Source of the DNA: Rhodeus uyekii
Taxonomy: Eukaryota > Chordata > Actinopteri > Cypriniformes > Acheilognathidae
DNA length: 64,000 nt
Assembly: GCA_037043235.1 (NCBI GenBank)
Contig: JAWRVZ010000074.1
Coordinates: forward strand, 2,069,501-2,133,500
Reading direction: 5' to 3'
Part shown: positions 34,728 to 46,071 of the stretch, piece after piece
Numbering within the stretch: the stretch's first letter is position 1
Layout: every line of letters begins with the position of its first letter
Program-made: the position numbers and the translations under genes
The notes under the pieces: model-generated
Seen by the model: only the letters and a program-made list of their open reading frames with translations
What the model was told of the DNA's origin: nothing
Database searches by the model: none

Positions 34728-35607
34728 CTATTTTTAAATGAAGGTTGTTATTATTAAGGGAAAACAAAACCTAAACCTACATGTGAAAAAGTTATTACCC
34801 CCCAAGACCATCACACTCCCACCACCATATTTTACTGTTGGCATGAAGTTCTTTTTCTGAAATGGGTGTAACTTTTACGCCAGATGTAATGGAACACACA
34901 CGTTCAAAAAGTTCCACCTTTCTCCTTTCAGTGAACAGAGTATTTTCCCAAAAGTCTTCAAGATGTTTTCTGGCAAAATTTACATAAGCCTTAATGTTGT
35001 TTTTGCTCAGCAGTGGTGTTATACAGTGCTATACAGTCCCAATCTCCTTCTTATAGTGGAGTCATAAACACTGACCTTAATTGAGGCAACTGAGGCCTGC
35101 AGTTCTTTGGATGTTGTTGTGGAGTCTTTTGTGACCTCTTGGATGAGTCTTTGCTGCACTCTTGGGGTAATTTTGGTTGGCCAGCCACTCTTGGGAAGGT
35201 TTACCACTGTCCCATGTTTTTGCCATTTGTGGATAATGACTCTCACTGTGGTTCACTGGAGTCCCAAAGCTTTAGAAAAGGCTTTATAACCTTTTCTAGA
35301 CTGATAAATCTCAATTACTGTTTTTTTCATTTGTTCCTGAATTTTTTGATCTTGGCATGATGTCTAGCTTTTGAAATTCTTTTGGTCTACTTCACTTTGT
35401 CAGGCAGGTCCTCTTTAAGTGATTTCTTGATTGAGAACAGGTGTGGCACTAATCAGGCCAGGGTGTGGCTAGAGAAATTGAACTACGGTGTGATAAACCA
35501 CAGTTTTGTTTTAACAGGTGGGGAAAACACTTTTTCAGACAGGGCCATGTAGGTTTCGATTTTGTTTTCCCTTAATAATAACAAACTTCACTTAAAAATG
35601 GCATTTT
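34723..35607 (-). mobile_element. Tc1-like transposon relic with long TIRs
   Basis: Inverted ends match over about 70 bases: aaaatgctatttttaaatga at the left, and the complement of tcacttaaaaatggcatttt at the right. Both continue through gttattattaagggaaaaca. The minus strand holds a decayed Tc1 transposase. At under 900 bp it is about half the usual Tc1 length, so the catalytic half is largely gone. Confidence 0.75.
35019..35360 (-). pseudogene. Tc1 transposase N-terminal fragment
   Basis: The minus-strand frames read KTVIEIYQSRKGYKAFSKAL and, after a stop, RVIIHKWQKHGTVVNLPKSG and TKITPRVQQRLIQEVTKD. This is the paired helix-turn-helix DNA-binding domain of Tc1 transposases. An in-frame stop and frame slips follow, and only scattered traces of the DDE part remain. 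Confidence 0.75.
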
Positions 35608-35933
35608 GTGTTATCTTTGACTAATATTTAAATTTGCTTAATGATCTGAAACATTTAAGATCATGGTACACACGGTAGACACGGTACTGTGTGTACATAA
35701 TCCCACAAAAGCCTCAGTACTGTATGCATGTTTACATGCTCATGCACTAAAAATAATCTTGCACTGTTCCCCAGCCAGCTGCTAGACTCACAATGCTTCT
35801 CTATGCACATGTACAGTATTTGTATAGTTTTCTTTTTAATTGTCCGTATAGGTTAACATTTATATATATACATATATATATATATATATAGTCAAATCTG
35901 TCAGTAGGTTAGTTATGTATAGGTTTATAGTGT

Positions 35934-36519
35934 AGGGCCAGTCACACAGCCGATCACGCACGAATCACTCACAAATCACGCACAGATTGGGTTTGTGCGT
36001 GCTTGTGCGTCGAGAAATTGACCAAAGTATTCCACGGACATTCGACGCACGCCCGACGCATGAATCACTGACGGAGCGCCTCCAAACACGCACGCTTCGC
36101 GAACGTTCCACGTACAAGCACTTTCAGAATTCGATGTCAGTGGAATGAACATGATACGCGCGCGGTTCATGCGTGATATGAAGGTGAGGCGTCAGTGGAC
36201 GGACGTGGACGTGCGCGGTTTCGAACCAGTTCCGACGCATAAGCACTGACAGCTGTGTCCCGCGCATAGTCACGCATACGTGACGCATAAACTACGCACG
36301 CTGACTCATGAATAACAAAGTATGAATAATAAAAATTTTGAACTGTTCAAAACTCAAAATCACGCATAAACCGCCTTCAACGCACATCCACTTACAATCA
36401 CTGGCGGTCCACGTTTGTTCCAGTGAAAAATTACGCATATGACGCACGCTTCGCGCAGAAACGAAAATCTGTGCTTAATTCGTGCATGATTCATGCGTTT
36501 TTGCTGTGTGACAGGCCCT
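35934..36519. repeat. CpG-rich TIR MITE, copy 2
   Basis: Same family as 18999-19588, same orientation, alignable almost throughout (for example cgagaaattgaccaaagtat and ttcagaat-tcgatgtcagtgg). Ends are agggccagtcacacagc and gctgtgtgacaggccct. No matching three-base duplication remains here. The AT tract just before it is about 35864-35890. Confidence 0.7.
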
Positions 36520-36701
36520 TTACTTCATGGTTGTATGTCTGTACTTATGTAGCACCGTTGTCCTGTGAGGCACAACATTTCGTTCCACTGTATGTCCCCA
36601 CATGACTTGACTTGACTTGTCTTGACTTTAAGTGTGACAAACATACCAAAAACAAGAAATCAGGAAGGGGCCAAAAAAAATTTCATGCCACTGTAGATTG
36701 T

Positions 36702-36702
36702 C

Positions 36703-36740
<38 letters not shown>
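36702..36740. repeat. ACAG tetranucleotide microsatellite
   Basis: About ten copies of a CAGA-type unit. Confidence 0.9.
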
Positions 36741-36741
<1 letters not shown>

Positions 36742-36937
36742 TGGTTATGCTTTTGGGTAGGTAGCAGCATTGGCATATGTTTACTGATGTTCATTTAGAA
36801 TATGTACCGGTAGATGTTTTTCAGTCAGGGCCGTAGGGGGATGTAATTCCACACGCAGATCATAAAATGTTTACGTTCTTGCCTGAGATGCAGGTCATAG
36901 CTTACACCAGAGGGATGTACAGGAAACGGAAATGGAG

Positions 36938-36981
<44 letters not shown>
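36938..36981. repeat. TG microsatellite
   Basis: TG dinucleotide run with one interruption. Overlapping Cys-Val-rich frames here are its translation. Confidence 0.9.
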
Positions 36982-37972
36982 ACGCGCGCATGTGTCTACC
37001 CTGTCATGTCATCACTGCAATTTGTCAAAGATAATGAATCATCTCATGCAGCATTCCAAGAAAGTGAATCCTCTTGCAATTGTTTGGAATTCCTCAAACA
37101 CCTCTGTTATAGGGGGCATAAAACCCAAAACAGTTGTGTTTCCATACCCCTACATTGATGCGTAATCATTAGATAAGCGTAGCTATTACTCATAAATGGA
37201 GAGTTAGTGATGTGACCTAAGGAAGTTATCATAAAGAAATATATTTGTATTCATCATAGCAATTATTATTATGGAAATTTCAATAAAACGGGTTCATAAA
37301 GGGATCCCTTATGATAAAGATGTACTTTTATTTATTTAAAAGATACTTATAGAGATAATATACTTGTATTGTATACTGTGTAGTGAATGTAATGATTTCA
37401 AACACTTAATTGAACAGTAATTGCAATTAAATTAATCAGTACCTTCAATCCCTTTCAATTGCTTTCCTGTACACAGTAGATTAACAAAACGCCAAGTTCA
37501 TGTATTCGATTCCCAGGAAAAGCAAGAACTGATTAGAATAGATGTAATAAATGTAAATAAAAACGGATCATGGTTTAAATTTATATTAAATGCAGTTAGC
37601 TGAACTTTAGAGTGCTTTGACTTTCTAAAGTAGGACTTATATATTAATATGTAATTTCATAATTATACCTATTATCATTGAAATGTGGCTTAGGTGTACT
37701 GCCAAATGTACTGACAAGAATGTTTTGTATATAAAAACCCGCTACACTTAAAATTATAATCAAGTACTACATATGCTTTAGTATATTATTCAACACATTT
37801 ATGACAACAGTGATTTATGTACTTTATGTAAAACGTTTAATTTAACATTAGTACACTTCTCACAAGTGTATTTAAGTGTTATCTGCATACAGTTTAAAAA
37901 AATACTATTAAGATTTGAAGTTCACTACAAGTGCAAAATCAATGGGCTACAATTAAGAACACTTTTTCACTA
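36982..37972. other. intergenic AT-rich DNA with SINE fragment
   Basis: No gene. At 37492-37560 a SINE fragment keeps the box B-like ttcgattccc and the taaatgtaaa tail. The wording at 37770-37975 resembles relatives of the cttgtgaaaaa MITE family. Confidence 0.35.
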
Positions 37973-38501
37973 AAATTCTCGTTTACTCCTTCATGGTCAT
38001 TCAAAATCTTTCTTCCTTGGAACACAAAGGAAGTGTCTGGAGGCACACATGGTCAAGATATAAGGCCAATCTAAACAAACACTTTATTGTGAGCACACAT
38101 GGTGAACAGGTGAGCGAAGTAGGTGATCGTTGAAGGGAGCATGGAATGTGAAATGGCTCTTTGTCTTAAGGTGGTGAAGGGAGCAGAGATCATGACATCA
38201 ATGACATGACATAGGAATGTTTGACGGCAAGTGTGGGTGACTCGTGGTCAGGTGAGAGGGAACACTGAGTGGTGGATGCGAGAGAGCCTGGCGAATCTGT
38301 GACAGAAGTTAATTAAATCCTTTTTGAGCATTTAATGAAAGTCAGTGTGCAAAAGAACCCCATTGGACCCCCATTGACTTTAGTTGTATTGTCCAAAACC
38401 CCAAAAAGTAAAAAAAAAAAAATATATATATATATATATCTTCTTTGTGTTCCACAGGTTAAAATGAAGGCTGAATTTTCATATAAGTGTGAACTATCCC
38501 G
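37973..38501. repeat. TTAA-type foldback repeat, partial
   Basis: The right end reads gtgtgaactatcccg followed by TTAA (38502-38505), with tcttctttgtgttccacagg before it. The left edge carries gtcattcaaaatctttcttcc then ttggaacacaaag, its counterpart. Middle sequence looks unrelated. Boundaries are approximate. Confidence 0.4.
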
Positions 38502-38643
38502 TTAATATGCTGTTGATGTGTTGTCTTAAAATGGGCCAATGTGAAATAAAAAACTTCACAATTTAAAAGCCAAGTTTCAACAATGACATCATTATTTATG
38601 TATTGTTTAACGCATTTTGTATGTCATCTTTGCTGTTTGCTTT

Positions 38644-38644
<1 letters not shown>

Positions 38645-38701
<57 letters not shown>
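38645..38701. repeat. CT microsatellite
   Basis: An uninterrupted CT run of about 28 units. Confidence 0.95.
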
Positions 38702-38704
<3 letters not shown>

Positions 38705-40317
38705 GTGACCAGTTTTGGTCAGGAAAGCTGAATGGAGCACATTTGGTGTCAAAGTGCAGTAGAGCAGAACATTCCTGAGAGCTTCAGAAGGAATTCCACA
38801 GGCGCTTTCAGTTGTTTTTTGTTTGTCAGAGTGCAGCGCCACATTCCTTCAAACAGCCACCATGTTAAGTGGAAGAGGAAATGGATAAGGTGACATTGTT
38901 AGATTGTGACTATAGAAACTGAGACAGAAAAACAGAGGTCTAGTGAACTGAGGAATCATTAACTTATTTTGAATAATCTAAGCACAGATTAATCACAATA
39001 ATCTACGTATAAATTGTTCTATAAATCCTATACAGCCCAATTAATCTTATTGTTATGACTTTAAAGGAATATTTCACCCACAAATTAAAATTTCGGTATT
39101 CAAATAGTAATGGGGGGAACAAATACTATGCAAGTCAATGGCTACCATCAACTGTCTAGTTACCAGCATTCTTTAAATATTTTCTTTTATGATTAACAGA
39201 AAATGAAACTAACACAGGTTTGGAGAAACATGAGGGCATGTAATTATTTTCTAAATCTCATGTGTACAAAATCCATTGGGGAAAATAGCAATATATAATT
39301 ATACAAGACAATCTTCATAAATTAATCATTCTATGATGGGAGACTTAACAAACATTTGCTTCAGTTATTGTTGTTTGTTCTTGACCCCCAACATTTCCAA
39401 CTAGACAAATAATCTGTAAGGCCATTGTTTGGAAGATTGTGACATCGCTCTGGCATTTCCTGCCCCCTGTAGTGCCTCCTAAGTGTTTAATATTTGTCCT
39501 GTTCACTGCCCCCCCCCCCAGCCCCACCTCATATTTTCATTTATATTTTCATTGCATAGCCATGCATTTTAATAATCGCAACTATAGAATTAACTAACTA
39601 TTTAGAGGGATATTCAATTAATTACTAAATATATCAATGTTTTAGTTATATTATGCGATAAAAAAATATCAAGTCAACTATCAGGACCATTATCATAAAT
39701 TATTTTATATATTCATAATACAGGCAAAATATGGAAAATAACTCAGTGCTAGAACAGCACCTAATGTGAGAGGACATTTCAATGCCTGTACATTTCCAAC
39801 GTTTCATAAAATGTTTTCCTCCAGGGCACAATTTTGCATATTTGAATCAGTGACATTTGCTAACAGGAGTGTGCTGATATGATTAATGACAGACAAATGA
39901 TGCTGTCGTAACTTCCATTGATGGGATTTCTTGTTTAATTTGCATATTTTATGAATCATTTTCCAAATTTTCCCAGTGGTGAAATGTGCACACTTTATCA
40001 CTCCTTCTTTTTCCTCCAGTTGTTTCTGTACTAATGTGGAATGTATCCTTGAGCACATGCAAAACAGAACTCCTATCTCCTCCTCTGATGACAGTACGTG
40101 GGCTCCCCTGCGGAAAAAAAAGTTTCCTGTTTCTGTGACACTGACTTATCCAGGGGGAGTTAATGACATCATTCCCTGTTCCTTACCTTTCGTTTAATTG
40201 CGACCCCCAGCATCATACATGCCTCAACCCAATCAGGCGGCAGAAATATCTGGGATAGTCACTGTTGTGTAACCATATTCGCTCCAAGCTTTAGTAGAAT
40301 GGGCGGAGCTTTCAGGA
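38702..40317. other. intergenic DNA upstream of edn2
   Basis: No coding region. At 39061 the words ttaaaggaatatttcaccca start another partial TTAA-family repeat. From about 39790 to 40060 the sequence is complex, free of recognisable repeats, and contains cagtgacatttgctaac and ttgcatattttatgaatcat, so it is a candidate regulatory block. A GATA-type site (complement of cttatc, 40145-40150) lies about 270 bases before the edn2 start. Confidence 0.35.
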
Positions 40318-40422
40318 GGATAAATGGAAGGTGGGCAGGTTGAGTTGAACACAAGCACCTGTCAGCACTGTGGACTGCAGACACTAACTTGATCAACAGG
40401 CTGTTAAACTCGAGACACTATA
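40301..40422 (+). promoter_or_regulatory. edn2: edn2 core promoter and 5' UTR
   Basis: A GC-box-like GGGCGGAGC (40301-40309) and a TATA-like GATAAAT (40318-40324) stand about 100 bases before the start codon. Transcription would start near 40350, giving a leader of about 75 bases. Human endothelin promoters also have a TATA box with GATA and AP-1 sites. The assignment here is by position and motif only. Confidence 0.5.
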
Positions 40423-40483
40423 ATGGCTTTCTCATTGTGGACTGCTGTCTTTATTTCAGTTACACTATGTGTGATGCAGCAAG
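40423..40483 (+). CDS. edn2: edn2 exon 1, signal peptide
   Basis: Encodes MAFSLWTAVFISVTLCVMQQ plus one base, ending at CAAG|GTAAGA. The hydrophobic core fits a secretory signal. Confidence 0.88.
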
Positions 40484-42492
40484 GTAAGATACATCTACAT
40501 TTTTATTTTAATAAGTCAAATGTTATTTCTTCTTGTGCACATCTTCTTGTTCTTGTCCTCTTATGTGGCTCAAACGTATGAGCTGTGCAATTTTAGTTTC
40601 AAAAAGGTTAGAATAAATATACATTTCAGTTGTTTTAGCTTGACAGCAATGAGATTGTATGCAGGTTAAATAAAAAAAAAATCTTCTCAGATTTACATTT
40701 TTTTTTCTGAGAAAAGCACTCCACTAATCATATCAATTATCATTATTACAGATTTATTATTTGTTATCTTTACAGAAAAATGCAGTGGTTATTATTTAAT
40801 GTCATTCTATATAGAGTAGTGCTTTTATACTGAATCTGTAGAATTTTTGCATTTATCAGAGATTAAGTAGAAAGAAAGTCAGACTCATAATATAGAATAA
40901 CATTGAAGACACAATAAAAAGGGAATTTGTAAAGCTGGATATGATCTATACTTTTGTTGGAAAACCTAATGTATACAGTTTGATTTAGGTATGTAAAACT
41001 TCAAAAAATCTGTAGAGATTTTAGAGTTTTTAGAGATTACCATACATTTGTATGTTTCCAAAAATCCATTTGGAAATACCTTCCTTTAAAGATTCTGTGT
41101 ATTTTCTAGGGTTTGGATATCCACTATCTGAACAGTCTGAAGCATCTAGCCATTCACCTGCTCTCAAACGGGTTCGTACCAAGCGCTGCTCCTGTAACAG
41201 TTGGTTGGACAACGAGTGCATTTATTTCTGCCATTTGGACATCATCTGGGTCAACACACCAAGGTTTGTGAATATAGAAGATAATATAGCTTGAATTGAT
41301 GGATATGAAGTTCTCAGTGATTATCTAAAGACATCAATTACACCTGAATTCACCTAAAATTCACAAAAGCTTTTCTTCTCATTGTATAACTCAAATTTAT
41401 AACTTAAAATGGTCTCAGCTTGAAATGATCTCTTTAATATGTCATTTTAATAATAAAATAAACATGAATTTATAACATACTGTGTGCATTTTACTCATTT
41501 CTTTTCTAACAATCCTTCTCATCCCACTACAGTAAGATTGCCCCTTTTGGTCTGGGAAGTCCTCTATCACGTCGCCGGCGTTCCACTGGCCGATGTGAAT
41601 GTGCAAATCCCACTGATCGTACCTGCTCCGGTTTCTGTCACACCAGGTGAGCGCAGACTCTGCACCTTCCAGTTACACCCTGAAGATGAAATCAGACAGA
41701 TACGTGTCATTTTGTCTGTCGCAGATGCCATAGGCAGTCGTCTGTGACCTGCAGAGATCAGGGCCACTTGTGTGGGAGGATTTAACAAACTCTGATATGC
41801 ATCCCATTTTTGAGATAAAAAGAAAATAAGGGAGTTAAAAAAGAAACAATGTAATGACTTAAGTAGTTATGAGTCATGCAGGTCCCAAAATCCTATTTTA
41901 AGACAAGTTTAATTTTATCAGAAGAGTCCTTCAAGGACGGCTTTAGGCTTATTTTTGACCGCATGATTGTGGGAGAGACATTGGGAGTTGTTCATCCGTG
42001 AGATTGCAAGAGCAAAGTAATTGAAAAAAGTTACATTAAACTTAGAAGACATACATTTTATTTTATTTTCAATACAAAGCATCTTTTATACAGTACAATA
42101 GCATTACCAGTCAAAATTTGGACACATTTGAATGAAAAAATTGTTAGTTGATTTAGTGTGTGACCTTATTCTCAAATTTGATCTGCAGTTCAAAACATCC
42201 AGATATGGAGATTGTGACCCAACTTGGTGGACAGTCAAATCACATGGGAAAAAGCAGTGATCATCTACTGACAACTCTTAGGTAAATTTGCCATCAACAT
42301 AGCTACTATTAGCAAAGGCATTTACTCCAACTTATATCCTTTAGCTCCAATGATACACAAATTATTCTGCTTTAGTGATAAACAATGTGTTATTTCCATT
42401 ACAGGAAAGTGGTTAAAGCCAACCTCATAACAACCTCCCGATCTGCTTCACCCAAAAACAAATCAAGGACTGGGAACCTCTTGATCAGCTAG
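40423..42492 (+). CDS. edn2: preproendothelin-2, whole gene
   Basis: Five exons join in phase: 40423-40483, 41110-41263, 41533-41646, 42189-42281 and 42405-42492, total 510 nt and 169 residues. A signal peptide (MAFSLWTAVFISVTLC) leads to the furin site RTKR (43-46). The 21-residue mature peptide spans residues 47-67, with Cys 47, 49, 57 and 61, and ends HLDIIW. The W67-V68 bond is the endothelin-converting-enzyme site. After RRRR comes the endothelin-like peptide (93-107, CECANPTDRTCSGFC). The product is a secreted vasoactive ligand for G-protein-coupled endothelin receptors. SWLD at positions 5-8 of the peptide favours endothelin-2 over 1 or 3. All splice sites are GT/AG, and the frame is intact. 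Confidence 0.9.
41110..41263 (+). CDS. edn2: edn2 exon 2, mature endothelin
   Basis: Follows gtattttctag and ends ACACCAAG|GTTTGT. It holds the propeptide, the RTKR cleavage site, the entire mature peptide and the first residues of the big-endothelin tail (VNTP). Confidence 0.92.
41533..41646 (+). CDS. edn2: edn2 exon 3, endothelin-like peptide
   Basis: Follows atcccactacag and ends ACACCAG|GTGAGC. It encodes SKIAPFGLGSPLSRRRRST and the four-Cys endothelin-like repeat CECANPTDRTCSGFCHT. The competing frame that extends past the donor is intronic. Confidence 0.88.
42189..42281 (+). CDS. edn2: edn2 exon 4
   Basis: Follows tttgatctgcag and ends ACTCTTAG|GTAAAT. It encodes SKHPDMEIVTQLGG and the hydrophilic stretch up to SDHLLTTLR. 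Phases agree on both sides. Confidence 0.82.
42405..42492 (+). CDS. edn2: edn2 exon 5 and stop
   Basis: Follows ttatttccattacag and ends in TAG at 42490-42492. It encodes the basic tail RKVVKANLITTSRSASPKNK onward. The basic C-terminus suits a prohormone. Confidence 0.82.
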
Positions 42493-43400
42493 AAAGATAT
42501 GAAATAATGGTTGTGGGAGCATGTGAACAAAACCAGTCCTGGATGAAGAGGATGTGCCTTGTGAGAAGAGAGGGCAAACTTGGCGAATTCTCTGAATTCA
42601 AGACAGAACCGAATGTTGTGGCACAAACCCTCAGTTTCTTCAGTTGAGATGGAGAATAAACTGTCTTTGCCAGAGAAGACTTTAGATATAATATCGATTC
42701 CTGACACTGGCTATTTTTATTTATTAATTATTTTAATATCCTGTATTTATCAGAGTTGTTCTCTGTATCAGAGTTTAATTTGATTGTTAATTTATTTATT
42801 TATTTATTTATTTTGATATTTTCATTTTGAAATGAATGTGTCTGATGCTTTCTATGATCAACTGCTCAAGAAAGTGTCGAAAAAGAAAAGAAAAAGCTGT
42901 AGCCTTGAAGAATGTTTATCTGTTTTCTTTTTATGACTTTTCCTTCCCTCATTTTCCCTCTTTTTTTCCCCCTTCATTGAAGGCGGAAGTATTTATTGCA
43001 TACTTTCAGTAGGGTGTTTTTATTGTCCACATACCAGCAAGTTTCAATAGCTCAACGTTTGCCAAAAAATTTTGTTATTGTTTTCCTAAAAGACAAACTG
43101 GCTGCTGCTGTCTGCCTGGTCCATTATGTAAAACTGTAGTGCTATGTAGAGTTTGGAATCTAAATGGAATCTATTCATGACTACCTGTGTATTATTACTC
43201 ATACATATAATTTTTTTTTATTGTTTTAGTATGCATTCAATTGTGCGGCACCTGTTCTTGTTTTCTTCCTCATTCACAGATACTTGAATGTTTAAACTTG
43301 AATTGCAAATGTCCAGAAGTTAGTTTATTTGTTTAATTTATTCAATTCAATCTATTTTTGTATTATTGTATCTTTTAATAAACAAACAAACAATATACTA
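42493..43400 (+). other. edn2: edn2 3' UTR with AU-rich element and poly(A) signal
   Basis: A run of overlapping ATTTA pentamers (taatttatttatttatttat, about 42788-42814) is a classic AU-rich instability element. The canonical AATAAA lies at 43377-43382. Short frames on either strand in this interval have no domain. Confidence 0.6.
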
Positions 43401-43629
43401 TCAAATAACATTGAATAGAATGTTTTTATTGAACTACTTAAGCTGTTGTTTTTTTGTATCACATGGTCATCAGATCAGTAAAATATCAAATTTCGCTCCT
43501 TGTTAAAACATTCAGTTCTTCCATAATATACTGTAAATTTAATTTCTCGTATGCATCGCAATTTACAAATATACCACAAATCTCATGATGACAAATGACT
43601 TATGACAAGTTGTTATATACATTTGTGTG

Positions 43630-44110
43630 GGTTGTAAAAGTCAAGTCACCTTTACTTATATAGTGGTTTTTACAATACAGATTGTTTCAAAGCAGCTTTA
43701 CATTGGTCACATGAAAACATTATAAACAAAGTTTGTTTGGCTGAACGGCAGCCTTAAAAGAGCAGGCGAATTAAAACAATTGATGAATATTAAGTGTTAA
43801 GTTATGATTATTGATCGATTTGATTGATTGATTGATAGTTTGATTATTATATTGATAATTCAAGTCTAATATTAAGTCTAATTTGGTCCGATTGTAGATG
43901 GGTTCATGATCTACACAGGGGAGGGTTTAGTAGAGTCACGGTCTCCGCAGACACTTTAGGGCAGTGCAGTGCTCGTTATCCAGGTGCAGGTCCTTCATCT
44001 GATCTGGATACGGCCCGGATCCGGCTGACCACGGTAACCTCGGAATAAACAGAGAACAATATCAGCGTAGATGCCATTCTTCTTCTGATGTATCGAGTAC
44101 ATGAGATGAT
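43630..44110. repeat. interspersed repeat of cyprinid type
   Basis: The start reads aagtcacctttacttatata, then tttacaatacagattgtttc and aaagcagctttacattg. It continues through gtctccgcagacactttagg and ggatacggcccggatccggc to gatgtatcgagtacatgaga. I associate this wording with a high-copy cyprinid element, from memory. Short minus-strand frames within it are not genes. Confidence 0.55.
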
Positions 44111-46066
44111 ATGGGAATACATCTGGTAAGTAAAATACACCTTGACTTGTGAAGGCTCTGTGAGCTCTTTCATGTGTTTTCTGGCAATGAGAAGTAAATT
44201 TTATTGTTTGCGAAACCAATATAAATTTATGAATTGTACATCTTTAAACAATAAATTGAGCAATTTATGTGACCTATGTGTGAACTAAATGAGAAACTGT
44301 GTGAGACATTTTATTGCTATGCCAGTGTCATATTTCTGGATGATGTTTTAAGATTTCCTTGATAAATGTTAATGCCGAACCCATCATACTTATCTTAAAA
44401 GACAGAAGAGAAGTCAGGTATATGGGTGAGTTGAGACTTAAAAACATTTGTGTTATTTATTTTTTAAGGAGAGAGACTAAGGATAGTTTGAGACAGTCTT
44501 CTGAGATATTTTCTGAGGTATTTTATCTTTCTGAGATGTACAGTCTCTTTGTCTACCAGCCCATTCCAGCTGCCTGACTGTTTACTCAATACGTGCAGTT
44601 TTGAAATTCCGAGGAACATCCCATAATGCAAGAGGAGAGCCTCGCTATGTGGATTGATCTATAGAATTTGGCTAATGTAAAATTTCATATGTAAAATGTT
44701 TGAAATTCAATACATAGCTATTATGGGTTATGAAGTAATTTAAATATAGAGCTTTCATTTGATTTTTGTATTTCTAAAGATAAATTACATGAAATGCTGA
44801 TTAATTAATCAAATGAAATACATTTAATGCAATTTTGCTGAAAAAAAGATGCAAAGATTATTAAATTTGTGACCCGTGAATTTATTATTGAAAGGACAGA
44901 TGTAGGAAAGTTATGAAATTTCTGGGCGTGACTAATTGGCTTAATATTTTTAAACATATTTTTTACAAAGTTTAATTAGAATAGCACTATTGACAGGAAA
45001 ATTGACATCCATAGTTCCCAACATATCTTCCGCATATGACAGTTTTTCAATCTTGATATTTCAATACAGCAAATTTAAGTAGAGAATTTTACACCCTTAT
45101 ATACAAACTAGGCCGACAACTTCAAAACTGAACCCAATTTTTCCCTTTCATCTCTCATTCTGTCTTGAACAGACACAAAAGCATCTTGTGCTGGCACATA
45201 TCTTTTAGCTGACTAAGTTTAAGAAAAAACAGGATACTGTCTGCACATTCCCAGCAAATTCCTTTAGACGTGCAGTTAACAAAGTACCAGGGAATAAATG
45301 GAAAAATAGTGGAAAACAGTGAAAGGAACCAATGTAGCAAGGACGGAAACTGATTACGACTGAACTGTGGTGGTTGCCATAGCACTGTGTGTTTTGTTTT
45401 AATCTTTTCCTTTGTGGTCTCAAAGATTTCCAGTGTTGTTTAGGCCATTAGCAGTGGATGCAGGTGCATGTATGTCTGAGGAAACATTATCGCTTCTGGA
45501 TCAAGTGTTTGCTCAGGTTTTTTTTTCCCAATCTAGGGTGATTACAGCAGTCTGTGTCTTCCTGTTCTTGCATTCCAAGAATGTGTGTGTGAGGGATTTA
45601 CCTATGCCTTGGGGACAAAATGTCTTAAGAGGTTTGATAAAATTAGCAAAACCTTATTTTGGGATTGTCCTCTCAAAAGGGGAACAGAAGTACTTATTTT
45701 AGGTTAGTCTCTACTAATTATCATTGGCCCTACATATGGGGGATTGGGAACAGTGATTGATCTACAGCAGGGGTGACGAATGCGTTGATCGTGATCTACC
45801 GGTTGATCGCAAAGGTTGTGTGGGTCACCCCTGATATACAATTTTGGAGGAACTAAATATGATTAAAACATCACATTACCTTGAGAATAAAAACTGCTTA
45901 AATGATTATTACATTCTCTTGGTTAGATTTGAAAATGAATATTCAATAGTTGTGCTGCAAGACATATTTTGAAGCTTAATATTAAGCACAATAGAAAGTG
46001 TGAAGTTTCTGCAAGAGAGAGAACCCAAACACAGAATGGAAAAAAGTGAGGTTTTATTGACAAGAC
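44111..46066. other. intergenic DNA downstream of edn2
   Basis: No gene supported. The frames at 45155-45423 (minus) and 45412-45702 (plus) overlap each other on opposite strands and show no domain. A small hAT-like MITE is listed separately. Confidence 0.35.
45768..45833. repeat. 66-bp hAT-like MITE
   Basis: Ends caggggtgac and gtcacccctg are inverted repeats. Flanking octamers atctacag and atatacaa agree at 6 of 8 positions, as for hAT target duplications. Inside is ttgatcgtgatctaccggtt. Confidence 0.55.
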
Positions 46067-46071
46067 ACAAC

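Noticed and set aside
36702..36740. CRISPR-like tandem repeat
   Set aside because: A tetranucleotide microsatellite without spacers in a vertebrate genome.
38645..38701. Possible array or coding Arg-Glu repeat
   Set aside because: It is a simple CT microsatellite; the Arg-Glu frame is its translation.
41484..41747. 87-residue frame over edn2 exon 3
   Set aside because: Reading frame is shifted relative to the endothelin-like peptide and crosses the acceptor and donor.
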